This document shows, piece after piece, positions 4,436 to 5,253 of a stretch of DNA of 5,253 nucleotides. The translations under genes were made by a program, and so were the position numbers. The notes under the pieces are model-generated. The model was not told the DNA's origin, made no database searches, and worked only from the letters and a program-made list of their open reading frames with translations. The stretch's first letter is position 1. Every line of letters begins with the position of its first letter. Source of the stretch: Sedimentisphaerales bacterium (lineage in GTDB: Bacteria; Planctomycetota; Phycisphaerae; Sedimentisphaerales; SM23-30); assembly GCA_030634605.1 (NCBI GenBank), contig DAOWAK010000129.1:1-5253 (forward strand), read 5' to 3'.

Positions 4436-5253
4436 ATGTTTGGCGGAATGAAAAAACATATTAACGAACAGCTTGACGAAATTCGCAGCGGCGGCTTATA
4501 CAAGAGTGAGCGAGTCATCACCACTGCCCAGTCAATGCATATTGCGGTGCAGAGCGGCCAGGAAGTTCTCAATATGTGCGCCAACAATTACCTGGGCCTG
4601 TCCAGCCATCCCGACGTTATCGAAGCCGCCCGTCAAAGTTACGACAAGTGGGGTTTTGGTTTGTCGTCGGTGCGTTTTATCTGCGGCACCCAGGGCATTC
4701 ATAAGCTTCTCGAAGCCAAGCTCAGTAAGTTTCTGGGCAGCGAGGACACGATTCTGTACAGCAGTTGTTTTGACGCCAACGGTGGGTTGTTTGAAACGCT
4801 GCTCGGTCCGGAAGACGCAATTATCAGCGATCAGCTCAACCACGCCAGCATCATTGACGGGGTTCGCCTGTGCAAGGCTGGGCGGTTTCGTTATCTCAAC
4901 GGCGACATGGCTGACCTGGAAGCCAAACTCAAGGAGTCCGCATCGGCCCGGTTCCGCATGGTTGCTACCGACGGGGTTTTTTCCATGGACGGGCACATCG
5001 CCAAACTGGATAAGATTTGCGACCTGGCGGAGCAATATAACGCTCTGGTTATGGTGGACGATTCGCACTCGGTGGGTGTGCTGGGCAAGCACGGCCGCGG
5101 CACCCATGAGCATTGCGGCGTGATGGATCGGGTGGACATCATCACCGGCACCCTGGGCAAGGCTTTGGGTGGGGCCAGCGGCGGCTACACCAGCGGCCGC
5201 AGGGAAATCATTGAAATGCTTCGACAGCGTTCCCGGCCTTACCTGTTTTCCAA
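4436..5253 (+). CDS. kbl: 2-amino-3-ketobutyrate CoA ligase (glycine C-acetyltransferase), 3' truncated by window
   Basis: PLP-dependent alpha-oxoamine synthase family enzyme that cleaves 2-amino-3-ketobutyrate with CoA into glycine and acetyl-CoA, the step after Tdh. 272 complete codons of an expected 395-400 are visible; the frame is still open at the right edge. Family landmarks: NNYLGLSSHP at 50-59; FGLSSVRFICGTQGIHKLLE at 74-93; H136 in LNHASIIDG (stacks on the PLP ring); D208 and H211 in VDDSHSVGVLG (PLP contacts); and TGTLGKALGGASGGY with K242 as the Schiff-base lysine, close to K244 of E. coli Kbl. The close match to Kbl through the body and the neighbouring tdh favour it over the paralogues BioF, HemA and serine palmitoyltransferase. 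The start is set by ATG 4436 with GAGGTGA ahead. Third codon positions are rich in C, unlike gpmI. Confidence 0.96.
   Translation, partial: MFGGMKKHINEQLDEIRSGGLYKSERVITTAQSMHIAVQSGQEVLNMCANNYLGLSSHPDVIEAARQSYDKWGFGLSSVRFICGTQGIHKLLEAKLSKFLGSEDTILYSSCFDANGGLFETLLGPEDAIISDQLNHASIIDGVRLCKAGRFRYLNGDMADLEAKLKESASARFRMVATDGVFSMDGHIAKLDKICDLAEQYNALVMVDDSHSVGVLGKHGRGTHEHCGVMDRVDIITGTLGKALGGASGGYTSGRREIIEMLRQRSRPYLFS

Noticed and set aside
4473..5123. Long open frames in other frames over kbl (plus and minus strands)
   Set aside because: Kbl is read continuously with all catalytic motifs; the other frames give arginine-, cysteine- or tryptophan-rich sequence with no family features and no ribosome binding site.

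Overview
The window is a chromosomal stretch of a bacterium, most likely Gram-negative: it has an AsmA-like membrane-anchored protein, ordinary sigma70-type promoter boxes and mixed ATG/GTG/TTG starts. The lineage cannot be fixed from the sequence. The mix of genes and the short dispersed palindromes would suit a planctomycete-like or delta-proteobacterial environmental genome, but that is a guess.

Layout, left to right: (1) the C-terminal half of cofactor-independent phosphoglycerate mutase (gpmI, +, cut by the window edge); (2) a short gap with a dRS3-like hairpin repeat; (3) a LysE-family membrane exporter on the minus strand, convergent with gpmI, probably starting at a TTG at 1637; (4) a divergent gap of about 365 bp with an A/T-rich repetitive patch, a weak promoter candidate and a long palindromic repeat; (5) a single-pass, AsmA-like envelope protein of about 296 aa with a heptad-repeat tail; (6) tRNA-Thr(UGU) with its own promoter; (7) a strong promoter and a leader of about 110 nt; (8) tdh, threonine 3-dehydrogenase, complete; (9) an intercistronic copy of the same long palindromic repeat; (10) the first two thirds of kbl, 2-amino-3-ketobutyrate CoA ligase, cut by the right edge.

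Tdh and Kbl form the classical two-step threonine-to-glycine pathway: threonine is oxidised to 2-amino-3-ketobutyrate, which CoA cleaves to glycine and acetyl-CoA. The two genes are co-directional, and the only thing between them is a palindromic repeat followed by the kbl Shine-Dalgarno. A threonine tRNA gene lies just upstream of this threonine-degrading pair.

I found no clearly new multi-gene system. The most interesting signals are the nested repeat family (three copies, with a compensatory base-pair change in the hairpin and a variable 10-bp segment in otherwise conserved long copies), its position just ahead of two genes including inside the tdh-kbl unit, the tRNA-Thr/threonine catabolism adjacency, and a change of strand composition near the tRNA gene.
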